Shown: positions 1 through 6,462, numbered from the stretch's first letter. The stretch: 11,857 nucleotides of DNA from Bacteroidales bacterium (GCA_030632545.1 DAOVUO010000035.1:1-11857); one strand, 5' to 3'. The notes: a model not told the origin generated them from the sequence alone. Made by a program: numbers and translations.

Positions 1-1
1 A

Positions 2-676
2 ATTGCTACTATTATTGTGGGAGTTATGCTAAGTATTGTGGCATTTGAGTTTTTATTAAAATCTGGAAGTGCTATTATTAATAAGGAGTCAACAGAATTT
101 GGCTTTTGGGCAATAGTAGTTACAATTTTCTCAATTTTGGCTAAAGAAGGCATGGCGCAATATAGCATGCATGCTTACAGAAAATCGGGTAAAACAAGCA
201 TGAAATCAGATGCTTGGCATCATCGCTCAGATGCTATTTCGTCCTTTATTATATTGTTGGGAATTTTTCTTAATACTTATTTCTGGTGGATTGATGGAGT
301 TTTAGGTTTAATTGTGGCTGTTTTTATAGGAAAAACATCTTATGATATTATTAAACAGCCAATTGAAATGCTTTTAGGCGAGATGCCATCGGATAAGTTA
401 ATAGGAAAATTGGAGACAGAAGCATTTGATTTACTTGGTTTTGATGCTAATTTACATGCTTATAAAATACATCGTTATGGCGATCATATCGAACTTTCTT
501 GTCATATTGAATTAAGTTCAGATGCAAGTTTTATGCGTGCTCATGATATTGCAACTTTGATTGAAAATTTGTTTTTCAAAAAGTTTGATATACATGCTAC
601 AATTCATTTTGAACCTACTGGATACAATCAAGGCCTAGAAAGTGAATACTTTACAGAGAAATCAAAACTAATTTAG
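2..676 (+). CDS. Cation diffusion facilitator (CDF) family metal transporter, 5' end missing
   Basis: The reading frame is open to the left edge, so this is the C-terminal part of a longer protein; the GTG at 17 is an internal codon. CDF proteins are inner-membrane antiporters that export divalent metals such as Zn, Fe, Mn or Co in exchange for protons. Counting from that GTG as residue 1, the family signature His-x-x-x-Asp of the metal site in the fifth helix is seen at H68 and D72, in the typical context Asp-Ala-Trp-His-His-Arg-Ser-Asp. Hydrophobic helices lie around 31-45, 76-90 and 94-110. After about residue 115 comes the cytoplasmic metal-sensing domain of the family, with alternating His-rich strands near 145-162 and 195-204. 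The first helices and the other half of the metal site are outside the window. Metal specificity cannot be read. The gene ends 13 bases before a convergent gene, without an obvious terminator. Confidence 0.93.
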   Translation: MATIIVGVMLSIVAFEFLLKSGSAIINKESTEFGFWAIVVTIFSILAKEGMAQYSMHAYRKSGKTSMKSDAWHHRSDAISSFIILLGIFLNTYFWWIDGVLGLIVAVFIGKTSYDIIKQPIEMLLGEMPSDKLIGKLETEAFDLLGFDANLHAYKIHRYGDHIELSCHIELSSDASFMRAHDIATLIENLFFKKFDIHATIHFEPTGYNQGLESEYFTEKSKLI

Positions 677-689
677 CAAGCATTATGCG

Positions 690-1853
690 TTAAAACTTAA
701 ATCCTAAAGAAAATTCAACAAAATCAGCTTCACCAAAATTTGCATCTACAAATAGTCCTACAAAGGTATTTGGGCCTTTGCGAGTTTCGGTATCCCAAAA
801 ATAATATTGTAGTCCAAGCCTAGAACTAGTCCAAGTTTCTAAAAATAATCGGTAATTTTTTCCTCTAGTCATGTATTCATCGTATGCAATATAAAACGGA
901 TTATATACATCGAGCAAACCTTGTGCTAATAAACTAAAACGATTAAGTAGAAATTCGTAGCCAAGCATTAAGCTTCCAACAGAGGCATATTTCTTCTCAA
1001 AGCTTGGAAATAGCTCTAACTCAATATTTTTGATATAAAAACTTTCGTAATATTTAATTGATGCACCAATGTCAATTTGACCTAAATTTCCAACTCGTTT
1101 GCTCATATAAGGAGAAAAAACATAGATTTTGTATTTAGGAGTGCCAACAGGCTTAATGGTTTCAGCAAATTCATGAATTCCATAGCCTAAGCGAGTATTG
1201 AAATACCATCGTTTGTTGGATATTTTATTTTTAGATTTTTCTATTATTGAAAAATCTGTTGGAGAATAACTAAAACCTACGGAAAAATTAGGAATATTCA
1301 TGCCCACATTAGGTATTTGGTAATGAGCATTTGATGCATGCATTACTGTAAAGCCTAGTCTTGCAGAAATATTTTCGTTAATTGTTCTGTTTACCCAAAA
1401 TCTTGCAAAAGAGAGATTTGTAATAGATGAACCAATTAAAATATTGTGTGGATTTGTAATGCTATCAAAGGGCTGAGTGAAATATGTGAGCCCCATTCCA
1501 ATAGTTAATTTCCAATCCCATTTTTCTTTTTTTAATGCTCCAAGCGTAATTGTTGGAACAATCCCAAATGGACTGCCAAATTCTTTTTGATTACCCAAAT
1601 ACCCTGTAAAAATAGAAAGTCCAACTTGTGGATAACCATAATATTGATGCCAATTTTCAGAGCCTAAAGATTGTTTACTTAAGTTTAGTTCCAAAAGTGC
1701 AGATGGGTAGCGTTTAGGGAAATCGTCTGTAAGCCAGTTTTTTACAATCATTCCAGTATGCATGTACACATTGTAAACAAGTGGTTTATACTGGGCAGTA
1801 ATATTGATTGCGAAAAGTAGGCTTATTTGTAAAAGAAATATTTTTTTTAGCAC
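690..1853 (-). CDS. PagL-like outer-membrane beta-barrel protein (acyloxyacyl hydrolase / lipid A 3-O-deacylase family)
   Basis: The frame extends upstream to an ATG at 2003, but I place the start at the GTG at 1851-1853, giving 387 residues. From there the protein begins with a standard signal peptide (Leu-Lys-Lys, then a hydrophobic core, cut after Ala20 before Gln-Tyr-Lys), and a TAnnTTTG box lies just upstream. The longer version would bury the signal peptide behind 50 odd residues. The chain is rich in alternating aromatic and polar strands and ends in Phe, as outer-membrane barrels do. The motif His-Ala-Ser-Asn-Ala starting at H172 matches the His-x-Ser-Asn motif of PagL, which removes the 3-O-acyl chain of lipid A; the catalytic pair would be H172 and S174. 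The position of PagL's catalytic Glu, 14 residues after the His, is Asn186 here. At 387 residues it is more than twice the size of PagL, with a long second half of unclear role. Family assignment is fairly secure; enzymatic activity is not. Confidence 0.72.
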   Translation of the reverse strand: MLKKIFLLQISLLFAINITAQYKPLVYNVYMHTGMIVKNWLTDDFPKRYPSALLELNLSKQSLGSENWHQYYGYPQVGLSIFTGYLGNQKEFGSPFGIVPTITLGALKKEKWDWKLTIGMGLTYFTQPFDSITNPHNILIGSSITNLSFARFWVNRTINENISARLGFTVMHASNAHYQIPNVGMNIPNFSVGFSYSPTDFSIIEKSKNKISNKRWYFNTRLGYGIHEFAETIKPVGTPKYKIYVFSPYMSKRVGNLGQIDIGASIKYYESFYIKNIELELFPSFEKKYASVGSLMLGYEFLLNRFSLLAQGLLDVYNPFYIAYDEYMTRGKNYRLFLETWTSSRLGLQYYFWDTETRKGPNTFVGLFVDANFGEADFVEFSLGFKF

Positions 1854-1883
1854 TATTTTGTTTATTAAGTATTTTATTGCTTG

Positions 1884-1891
1884 CAAATATA
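1884..1891 (-). promoter_or_regulatory. Candidate -7 promoter box for the PagL-like gene
   Basis: On the minus strand this reads TATATTTG, an exact match to the Bacteroidota -7 consensus TAnnTTTG. It ends 30 bases before the GTG at 1853, leaving a leader of roughly 25 bases. No convincing -33 TTG is seen. It lies downstream of the ATG at 2003, so transcription from here could only serve the shorter start. Confidence 0.5.
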
Positions 1892-2003
1892 TGATATTTA
1901 TAGCATTTGGGAATGTTGTTAGTAAAAGTTTGCGAGCACGCTTGGATAAATTGATGCTTGTAATAGTGCTTGTTATTGACTTAGCTTTCATAAATAGGAG
2001 CAA

Positions 2004-2165
2004 GTATTAGTCCTGAAATTTTAAGCCTGTCTGCTAAAATGGAGAAAAATATGATATAAAAAAAAAAAAAACAGTAATGATGTTGAAAAGATTACAGTTT
2101 TTTAACAATGAATTAGGAAATTTTATTACTTTTACGGCCGTATTTTTTAACCAAATCATTTTTTT
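2004..2165. other. Spacer between divergent genes with a 14-base A tract
   Basis: This short AT-rich region separates the PagL-like gene from the acidic lipoprotein gene. Together with 1854-2003, which I regard as non-coding once the shorter start is accepted, it forms a divergent control region of about 310 bases. It holds an uninterrupted run of 14 A at 2058-2071 and the candidate promoter box at 2127-2134. I see no gene in it. Confidence 0.5.
2127..2134 (+). promoter_or_regulatory. Candidate -7 box for the acidic lipoprotein gene
   Basis: TACTTTTA matches TAnnTTT with the last consensus base changed (A for G). It lies 31 bases before the ATG at 2166, a normal spacing for a short leader. 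No -33 TTG is visible at 17-23 bases upstream. In this AT-rich DNA a chance match is possible. Confidence 0.35.
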
Positions 2166-2408
2166 ATGAAGAAGCTTTCTTATTTAGCAGTAGCAGCTAT
2201 ATTTGCTGTAACGTTTGCATTTACAGCGTGTAATGATGAAAAAACAGCAGAAGCGAACGAAGAAGCTCAAACAGAGCAAGTAGAAGCAACAGCAACAACA
2301 ACAGAAGAAGTAGTTGCTGATTCTACTCAAACAGAAGAAGTAGCACCAGAAGCAACAACAGAAGAAATCGTTGCTGATTCTACACAAACAGAAGAAAACG
2401 CTGAGTAA
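2166..2408 (+). CDS. Small acidic repeat lipoprotein of unknown function
   Basis: This 80-residue protein starts with Met-Lys-Lys, a hydrophobic core and a lipobox-like Phe-Thr-Ala-Cys, so the mature protein should be lipid-anchored through Cys22. The residues after the Cys (Asn-Asp-Glu-Lys) include acidic residues. In some Bacteroidota, acidic residues close behind the lipid Cys help send lipoproteins to the cell surface, so a surface location is possible but only inferred. The mature 58-odd residues are almost entirely Glu, Thr, Ala, Val and Gln, with no aromatic residue, suggesting a disordered, strongly negative chain. Two near-identical 14-residue units occupy residues 45-58 and 64-77. 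I do not recognise a family beyond small acidic lipoproteins. A strong terminator follows directly, so it is probably a single-gene, well-expressed unit. Confidence 0.8.
   Translation: MKKLSYLAVAAIFAVTFAFTACNDEKTAEANEEAQTEQVEATATTTEEVVADSTQTEEVAPEATTEEIVADSTQTEENAE
2298..2396 (+). repeat. Two tandem in-frame copies of a 42-base unit, 57-base period
   Basis: The units at 2298-2339 and 2355-2396 encode the same 14 residues except Val to Ile at the fifth position. They differ at only a few bases and lie 57 bases (19 codons) apart, so length change by recombination would keep the reading frame. They lie in the C-terminal half of the acidic lipoprotein. Confidence 0.85.
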
Positions 2409-2415
2409 TCAGAAA

Positions 2416-2463
2416 ATAAGTATAGGGAAGAAGCATTGAGCTTTTCCCTATCTTATGTTTTTT
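2416..2463 (+). terminator. Stem-loop terminator after the acidic lipoprotein gene
   Basis: The arm at 2416-2434 (ATAAG, then TATAGGGAA and GAAGC) pairs with 2440-2456 (GCTTTTCCCTAT, then CTTAT) with two small bulges. The hairpin is followed by a run of six T at 2458-2463. The stem starts eight bases after the stop codon. This is the classic layout of a Rho-independent terminator. Confidence 0.82.
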
Positions 2464-2480
2464 AACTTAATTTTAATATT

Positions 2481-2969
2481 ATGAAAAAAATTGCATTACT
2501 TATAATTATTGGTGTTTTTGTTTCATTTATGCTTTCATGTGGTGGTGAAACTAAAATTAAGCAAGAAGAAACTCACACAGAGGAAACTGCAATAACTGAA
2601 ACAGAGGACATCGCTATGACTTCTGAGTTTGATTTGGAGGCTTCAATTTCTGCTGGAGAATCTATTTACACTGGTAAAGGGCTTTGTCAAACTTGTCATC
2701 AAGTTGACGGACAGGGTGTTGATGGAACTTTTCCTCCATTAGCAAGTGCTGATTTTGTTCTTAGTGATAAAAATGCAGTAATTAAAACTTCAATTTATGG
2801 TACAAAAGAGCCTGTTACTGTAAATGATGTTGAATATCCTGGTGGAATGATGACTCCTGCAACAGGATTGATTGATGAAGAAATAAGAGACGTTGTTAAT
2901 TATGTTTTAAATAGTTGGGGTAATGAAGGTGGCTCGGTTTTAACCGCCGATGTTACTGCACAGCGTTAG
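2481..2969 (+). CDS. Monohaem cytochrome c lipoprotein
   Basis: The protein has 162 residues. A lipoprotein signal ends in Met-Leu-Ser-Cys, with Cys20 as the lipid-bearing residue. An acidic, Glu/Thr-rich linker follows to about residue 50, then a class I cytochrome c domain. Haem is attached at Cys69-Gln-Thr-Cys72-His73; the distal ligand is most likely Met123 or Met124 in the Pro-Gly-Gly-Met-Met segment. A C-terminal helix (about 132-147) ends in Asn-Ser-Trp-Gly-Asn, as is usual in this small Bacteroidota type. It should carry single electrons in the periplasm while tethered to a membrane, but no oxidase or reductase gene is nearby, so its partners are unknown. The spacer before it contains the terminator of the previous gene and no promoter at a credible distance, so it may be expressed from a promoter I cannot see or by read-through. 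Confidence 0.9.
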   Translation: MKKIALLIIIGVFVSFMLSCGGETKIKQEETHTEETAITETEDIAMTSEFDLEASISAGESIYTGKGLCQTCHQVDGQGVDGTFPPLASADFVLSDKNAVIKTSIYGTKEPVTVNDVEYPGGMMTPATGLIDEEIRDVVNYVLNSWGNEGGSVLTADVTAQR

Positions 2970-2991
2970 ACTAAAATATTTTATTTATACT

Positions 2992-3030
2992 AGGCTTGGT
3001 GGGGAATTCTTACTGAGCCTTTTTCTTTTT
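2992..3030 (+). terminator. Stem-loop terminator after the cytochrome c gene
   Basis: AGGCTTGGT (2992-3000) pairs with ACTGAGCCT (3012-3020) over nine positions, two of them G-U pairs, around an 11-base loop. It is followed by a T-rich run at 3021-3030. It stands 22 bases after the stop codon. Confidence 0.82.
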
Positions 3031-3050
3031 ACAAAAAGCTTGAAATTGTT

Positions 3051-3058
3051 TATTTTTG
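3051..3058 (+). promoter_or_regulatory. Candidate -7 promoter box for the dihydrouridine synthase gene
   Basis: TATTTTTG is an exact match to TAnnTTTG. It ends 24 bases before the ATG at 3083 and lies just beyond the preceding terminator. It contains the TTG at 3056 that would otherwise be the upstream-most start of the next gene, so it decides the start in favour of 3083. No clear -33 element is seen. Confidence 0.55.
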
Positions 3059-3082
3059 ACAAAATTTATTGCACGGAATCAG

Positions 3083-4093
3083 ATGAGTAAATCACTCAAT
3101 TTTTGGAAAGAAAGAAATAGACCATTTTTTGCTTTGGCTCCTATGGAAGATGTTACGGATACTGTATTTCGTGAGATTATATTAGGTATTTCATCACCCG
3201 AAAATTTAAATATCTATTATACTGAATTTACATCAACAGATGGTTTATGCCACGAGATAGGCAGAGATAAAGTTAAACATCGATTGTTCGTAAATGAGTC
3301 GGAAAAAGCAGCCCATAAAAAAAAGGGAACTAAGATTGTTGCACAAATATGGGGTAGAAATCCTCAGAAATTTTTTCAAGCAACTAAAATGATTAATGAA
3401 GAGTATCAGTTTGATGGGATTGATATTAATATGGGATGCCCAGTTAAAAAGATAGTAAAGCAAGGTGCTTGTTCGGCATTAATTGGTGAGCCTGAATTAG
3501 CAAAGGAAATAATTGCCGCCACAAAAGAAGCAACAGATTTACCAATAAGTGTAAAAACAAGAGTGGGTTTGAGTAAAGTTGTTACAGAGGAATGGATTAA
3601 TACTTTAATTGAAGCAAATCCAGATTCAATAATTATTCATGGACGTATACAAAAGGATATGTCTGAAAATAAAGCAGATTGGACTGAAATAAAAAAAGGT
3701 TTGGACTTAAGAAATCAACTTAATCCTGAAATTGCTATTTTAGGCAATGGTGATGTTTTTTCCATGGAGTCAGCTCATAAAAAAATAGCTGAATATGGTG
3801 TTGATGGTGTAATGGTTGGACGTGGTATTTTTATGAATCCGTTTTTTTTTGCTGAAAGTCTTAAAGAGAGAACCCCAGCGGAGAAATTGGCATTACTTTG
3901 GGCACATACAGAACTTTTTGATAGAACTTGGAAAAATACTAAGAATTTTGCCGTACTAAAACGTTTTTTTAAAATTTATATAAATTCATTTAAAAATGCT
4001 CATCAAATTAGAGCAAGTTTAATGGAAACTAATGGTATTGACGATGTGTATAAGATACTTAAAGAGTCTGGAATTGAATTTGAACCGATTTAA
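3083..4093 (+). CDS. tRNA-dihydrouridine synthase (Dus family, DusB-like)
   Basis: The enzyme uses FMN and NADPH to reduce uridine to dihydrouridine in the D-loop region of tRNA. From the ATG at 3083 it has 336 residues, close to the family norm. The TIM-barrel start is seen as Ala-Pro-Met-Glu-Asp-Val-Thr-Asp at 19-26. The catalytic Cys119 sits in Asn-Met-Gly-Cys-Pro, followed by the Lys-Lys pair at 122-123. The Lys-Thr-Arg strand lies at 158-160, His-Gly-Arg at 186-188, and the FMN phosphate-binding segments Gly-Asn-Gly-Asp (221-224) and Val-Gly-Arg-Gly (245-248) follow in order. The C-terminal helical tRNA-binding domain covers about 260-336. The upstream TTG at 3056 is rejected because it lies inside a promoter box. 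Prephenate dehydratase follows 62 bases later without a strong terminator, so the two may share a transcript. Which tRNA position is modified cannot be told. Confidence 0.92.
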   Translation: MSKSLNFWKERNRPFFALAPMEDVTDTVFREIILGISSPENLNIYYTEFTSTDGLCHEIGRDKVKHRLFVNESEKAAHKKKGTKIVAQIWGRNPQKFFQATKMINEEYQFDGIDINMGCPVKKIVKQGACSALIGEPELAKEIIAATKEATDLPISVKTRVGLSKVVTEEWINTLIEANPDSIIIHGRIQKDMSENKADWTEIKKGLDLRNQLNPEIAILGNGDVFSMESAHKKIAEYGVDGVMVGRGIFMNPFFFAESLKERTPAEKLALLWAHTELFDRTWKNTKNFAVLKRFFKIYINSFKNAHQIRASLMETNGIDDVYKILKESGIEFEPI

Positions 4094-4107
4094 GTACTTG
4101 CCTTAAA

Positions 4108-4128
4108 GCGACATAGAAGATTAGTCGC
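4108..4128 (+). other. Small hairpin between the dihydrouridine synthase and prephenate dehydratase genes
   Basis: GCGAC (4108-4112) pairs with GTCGC (4124-4128) around an 11-base loop. There is no T run after it, so it is at best a weak terminator or a processing or stability element. Confidence 0.3.
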
Positions 4129-4155
4129 AATAAATAATTTAAAAGATATTAATTA

Positions 4156-4998
4156 ATGAAAAAGATTGCCATTCAGGGTGTTAAGGGGGCTTTCCATCAG
4201 GTAGCTGCCGAGCATTATTATGCTGAAGAAGAGATTGAAATTATTGAATGTTTAAGTTTTAATGATTTATTTGAGGTTGTTGAAAATGGGCAGGCAGATC
4301 ATGCGATAATGGCTGTTGAAAATACAATTGGTGGTAGTATTTTGCCAAATTATAAGTTATTGAGATTCTCTAATTTAAAAATTGCTGGTGAAATTTACCT
4401 TAAAATTAGTCAGCATTTATTAGCATTACCAGGTGTTTCTATCATGGATATTAGAGAGGTTTATTCCCATCCAATGGCTATTTTGCAAACAGAAAAATTC
4501 TTTCGTCAATATCCTCATATAAAATTGATTAATGCAATTGATACTGCTTTGAGTGCTAAAGAAATTGCCGATAATCAATCAAAAACTACTGGTGCAATAG
4601 CTGGCGAAAGAGCAGTTGAATTGTATGGTCTTGATATTTTGGCAAAGGATATTGAGACAATTAACTTAAATCAAACACGTTTTTTGATTTTAAAACCTAA
4701 TAATTCTGTTTTTACTTCTAGTAATGAGGTTAATAAAGCAAGTATTAGTTTTGTGTTAACACATAAAAAAGGTAGTTTGTCACAGATATTATCAATTTTA
4801 GCATTTTATGATATGAATCTCACGAAAATTCAATCTTTACCAATTCAAGGAGAGGAATGGGAATATGAGTTTTTTGTGGATTTATGTTTTGATACAAGCG
4901 AAAAATATTTTCAAGCGATTAACGCAATTAAACCTTTATTGATTAACTTAGCAATTCTGGGTGAGTATAGACAAGGAAAACGGATTCTTAATACTTAG
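4156..4998 (+). CDS. pheA: Prephenate dehydratase with C-terminal ACT domain
   Basis: This cytoplasmic enzyme converts prephenate to phenylpyruvate, the penultimate step of phenylalanine synthesis. It has 280 residues, the normal size for the monofunctional PDT-ACT type without a chorismate mutase. The catalytic domain covers about 1-180, beginning with the Gly-Val-Lys-Gly-Ala-Phe nucleotide-like loop, with Val-Glu-Asn-Thr-Ile-Gly-Gly at 54-60. The hallmark Asn-x-Thr-Arg-Phe is at 172-176, where Thr174 is the expected catalytic residue. The ACT domain (about 196-275) normally binds phenylalanine for feedback control. Its Glu-Ser-Arg-Pro motif is replaced by Gln-Ser-Leu-Pro at 226-229, and the Gly-Ala-Leu-Val motif by Gly-Ser-Leu-Ser at 206-209, so feedback may be altered or may use other residues. 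No other aromatic-pathway genes are adjacent in the window. Confidence 0.94.
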   Translation: MKKIAIQGVKGAFHQVAAEHYYAEEEIEIIECLSFNDLFEVVENGQADHAIMAVENTIGGSILPNYKLLRFSNLKIAGEIYLKISQHLLALPGVSIMDIREVYSHPMAILQTEKFFRQYPHIKLINAIDTALSAKEIADNQSKTTGAIAGERAVELYGLDILAKDIETINLNQTRFLILKPNNSVFTSSNEVNKASISFVLTHKKGSLSQILSILAFYDMNLTKIQSLPIQGEEWEYEFFVDLCFDTSEKYFQAINAIKPLLINLAILGEYRQGKRILNT

Positions 4999-5088
4999 GG
5001 ATTGTGATGGAATAAATTGACAGTTTTAAACCAAGTTATTTTGTTTTTTAACAAGTTGAAAGCGTCAAGTTATTTCGGAACAATCCCT
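4997..5088 (+). repeat. Inverted repeat spanning the spacer after pheA
   Basis: AGGGATTGT (4997-5005) is the exact reverse complement of ACAATCCCT (5080-5088). Allowing one mismatch, the arms extend to 12 bases (4994-5005 with 5080-5091). The left arm overlaps the pheA stop codon. The 74-base interior contains two direct copies of CAAGTTATTT, beginning near 5033 and 5065. It could close a long stem in the RNA or be a binding-site pair; no T run follows it. Confidence 0.45.
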
Positions 5089-5135
5089 TAGTTAATTTAA
5101 ACAAATTTGGTTTATAAATTAAAAATTTTGGAATA

Positions 5136-6329
5136 ATGAGTAAAGTACTTGTAGTAGGTGCAGGTGGTGTGAGCACCGTTGTTATTCGTAAAATGCTTAT
5201 GTTGCCTGAGATATTTACAGAAATAATGATTGCAAGTCGTACAAAATCGAAATGCGACGCTATTGCTGAGGCAACAGGTAGTAAGAATATAAAAACAGCT
5301 AAACTAGACGCTGATAATGTAGCCGAAACTGTGGCTATAATTAAGTCTTTTCAACCAGATTTACTTGTAAACGTGGCTCTTCCGTATCAGGATTTGGCTA
5401 TTATGGATGCATGCTTGGAGACAAATGTAAGCTACTTGGATACAGCTAATTATGAGCCAATTGATGAGGCTAAGTTTGAATATAGCTGGCAGTGGGCTTA
5501 TATGGAAAAATTTAAGGAAAAAGGCTTAACCGCAATTCTTGGTTGTGGGTTTGATCCAGGTGTTACTCAGGTATTTACTTCGTATGCAGCAAAGCATCAT
5601 TTCGACGAAATTCATTACTTGGATATTGTTGATTGTAATGGAGGTGACCATGGAAAGGCTTTTGCAACAAATTTTAACCCCGAAATTAATATTCGTGAGA
5701 TAACTCAAAAAGCTAAGTATTTTGAGAATGGACAATGGATTGAAACTGAGCCACAGGAAATTCATAAAAGTTTAAAATATCCAAATATTGGCGAGCGTGA
5801 ATCGTATCTATTGTATCACGAGGAGTTGGAGTCTTTAGTTAAGAATTTTCCAACAATCAAAAGAGCTCGCTTTTGGATGACTTTTGGACAAGAGTATTTA
5901 ACACATTTACGTGTTATTAAAAATATTGGGATGGATAGTATTAAGCCTATTGAATTTAATGGTTGCAAAATTGTCCCTTTGCAATTTTTAAAAGAAGTGT
6001 TGCCAAATCCTCAAGATTTAGGCGAAAATTATACTGGCGAAACCTCTATTGGTTGTAGAATTAGTGGAATTAAAGATGGTATAGAAAAGACATATTATAT
6101 TTATAATAATTGCAGTCACGAAGATGCTTATAAGGAAACTGGTACACAGGCAGTAAGTTATACAACGGGTGTGCCAGCAATGATTGGTGCAATGTTGTTT
6201 TTGCAAGGAAAATGGAATAAACCTGGAGTATTTAATGTGGAAGAGTTTAATCCTGACCCATTTATGGCAGAATTAAATAAACATGGTTTAGCTTGGCACG
6301 AATTGCATGATATAGATTTGGAATTATAG
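5136..6329 (+). CDS. Carboxynorspermidine/carboxyspermidine dehydrogenase (saccharopine dehydrogenase family)
   Basis: The protein has 397 residues and matches the saccharopine-dehydrogenase-like enzymes that condense a diamine with aspartate semialdehyde and reduce the imine with NADPH. This makes carboxyspermidine or carboxynorspermidine in the alternative, S-adenosylmethionine-independent polyamine route. An N-terminal Rossmann fold shows Gly8-Ala-Gly-Gly-Val-Ser, with Ser-Arg at 34-35 suited to NADP binding. The catalytic part shows the characteristic Gly-Cys-Gly-Phe-Asp-Pro-Gly-Val-Thr at 136-144 and Asp-Cys-Asn-Gly-Gly-Asp-His-Gly at 166-173. Lysine-forming saccharopine dehydrogenase is less likely by overall sequence. 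The decarboxylase that completes the pathway is not in the window. Start: ATG after the AT-rich leader ending GGAATA. A T-rich run directly after the stop (6329-6343) has no good stem before it. Confidence 0.85.
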   Translation: MSKVLVVGAGGVSTVVIRKMLMLPEIFTEIMIASRTKSKCDAIAEATGSKNIKTAKLDADNVAETVAIIKSFQPDLLVNVALPYQDLAIMDACLETNVSYLDTANYEPIDEAKFEYSWQWAYMEKFKEKGLTAILGCGFDPGVTQVFTSYAAKHHFDEIHYLDIVDCNGGDHGKAFATNFNPEINIREITQKAKYFENGQWIETEPQEIHKSLKYPNIGERESYLLYHEELESLVKNFPTIKRARFWMTFGQEYLTHLRVIKNIGMDSIKPIEFNGCKIVPLQFLKEVLPNPQDLGENYTGETSIGCRISGIKDGIEKTYYIYNNCSHEDAYKETGTQAVSYTTGVPAMIGAMLFLQGKWNKPGVFNVEEFNPDPFMAELNKHGLAWHELHDIDLEL

Positions 6330-6359
6330 TTTTTTTTATTTTTTAGTGTTGAGTTGTTG

Positions 6360-6390
6360 ATTATGAGCGTTATATGTGTTTGTTCATAAT
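6360..6390. repeat. Inverted repeat upstream of the small unknown gene
   Basis: ATTATGA (6360-6366) and TCATAAT (6384-6390) are exact reverse complements separated by 17 bases. It lies about 75 bases upstream of the promoter box at 6463. It could be an operator half-site pair or an RNA hairpin for the preceding transcript. A second small hairpin, GCCC/GGGC at 6415-6418 and 6427-6430, follows. Neither has a T run. Confidence 0.35.
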
Positions 6391-6462
6391 GGCTTTGACA
6401 AGATTTAACAGTTTGCCCCGAACAATGGGCTGCTATTGATAAATAAACTTGCATTCTTTTTT

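Noticed and set aside
166..177. Palindrome AGCATGCATGCT, and similar ATGCATGC words near 1330 and 5404
   Set aside because: All lie inside confident coding regions and follow from common Met/His/Ala/Cys codons; no regular spacing.
1804..2010. Plus-strand frame opposite the barrel gene start
   Set aside because: It is antisense to the signal-peptide and upstream region, with no family resemblance and no promoter.
2184..2387. Cys/Phe-rich minus-strand frame
   Set aside because: It is a mirror of the GAA/ACA-rich codons of the acidic lipoprotein; the composition is an artefact of that repeat.
2468..2475. TAATTTTA as promoter of the cytochrome c gene
   Set aside because: It ends five bases before the ATG, so transcription would start at or after the start codon.
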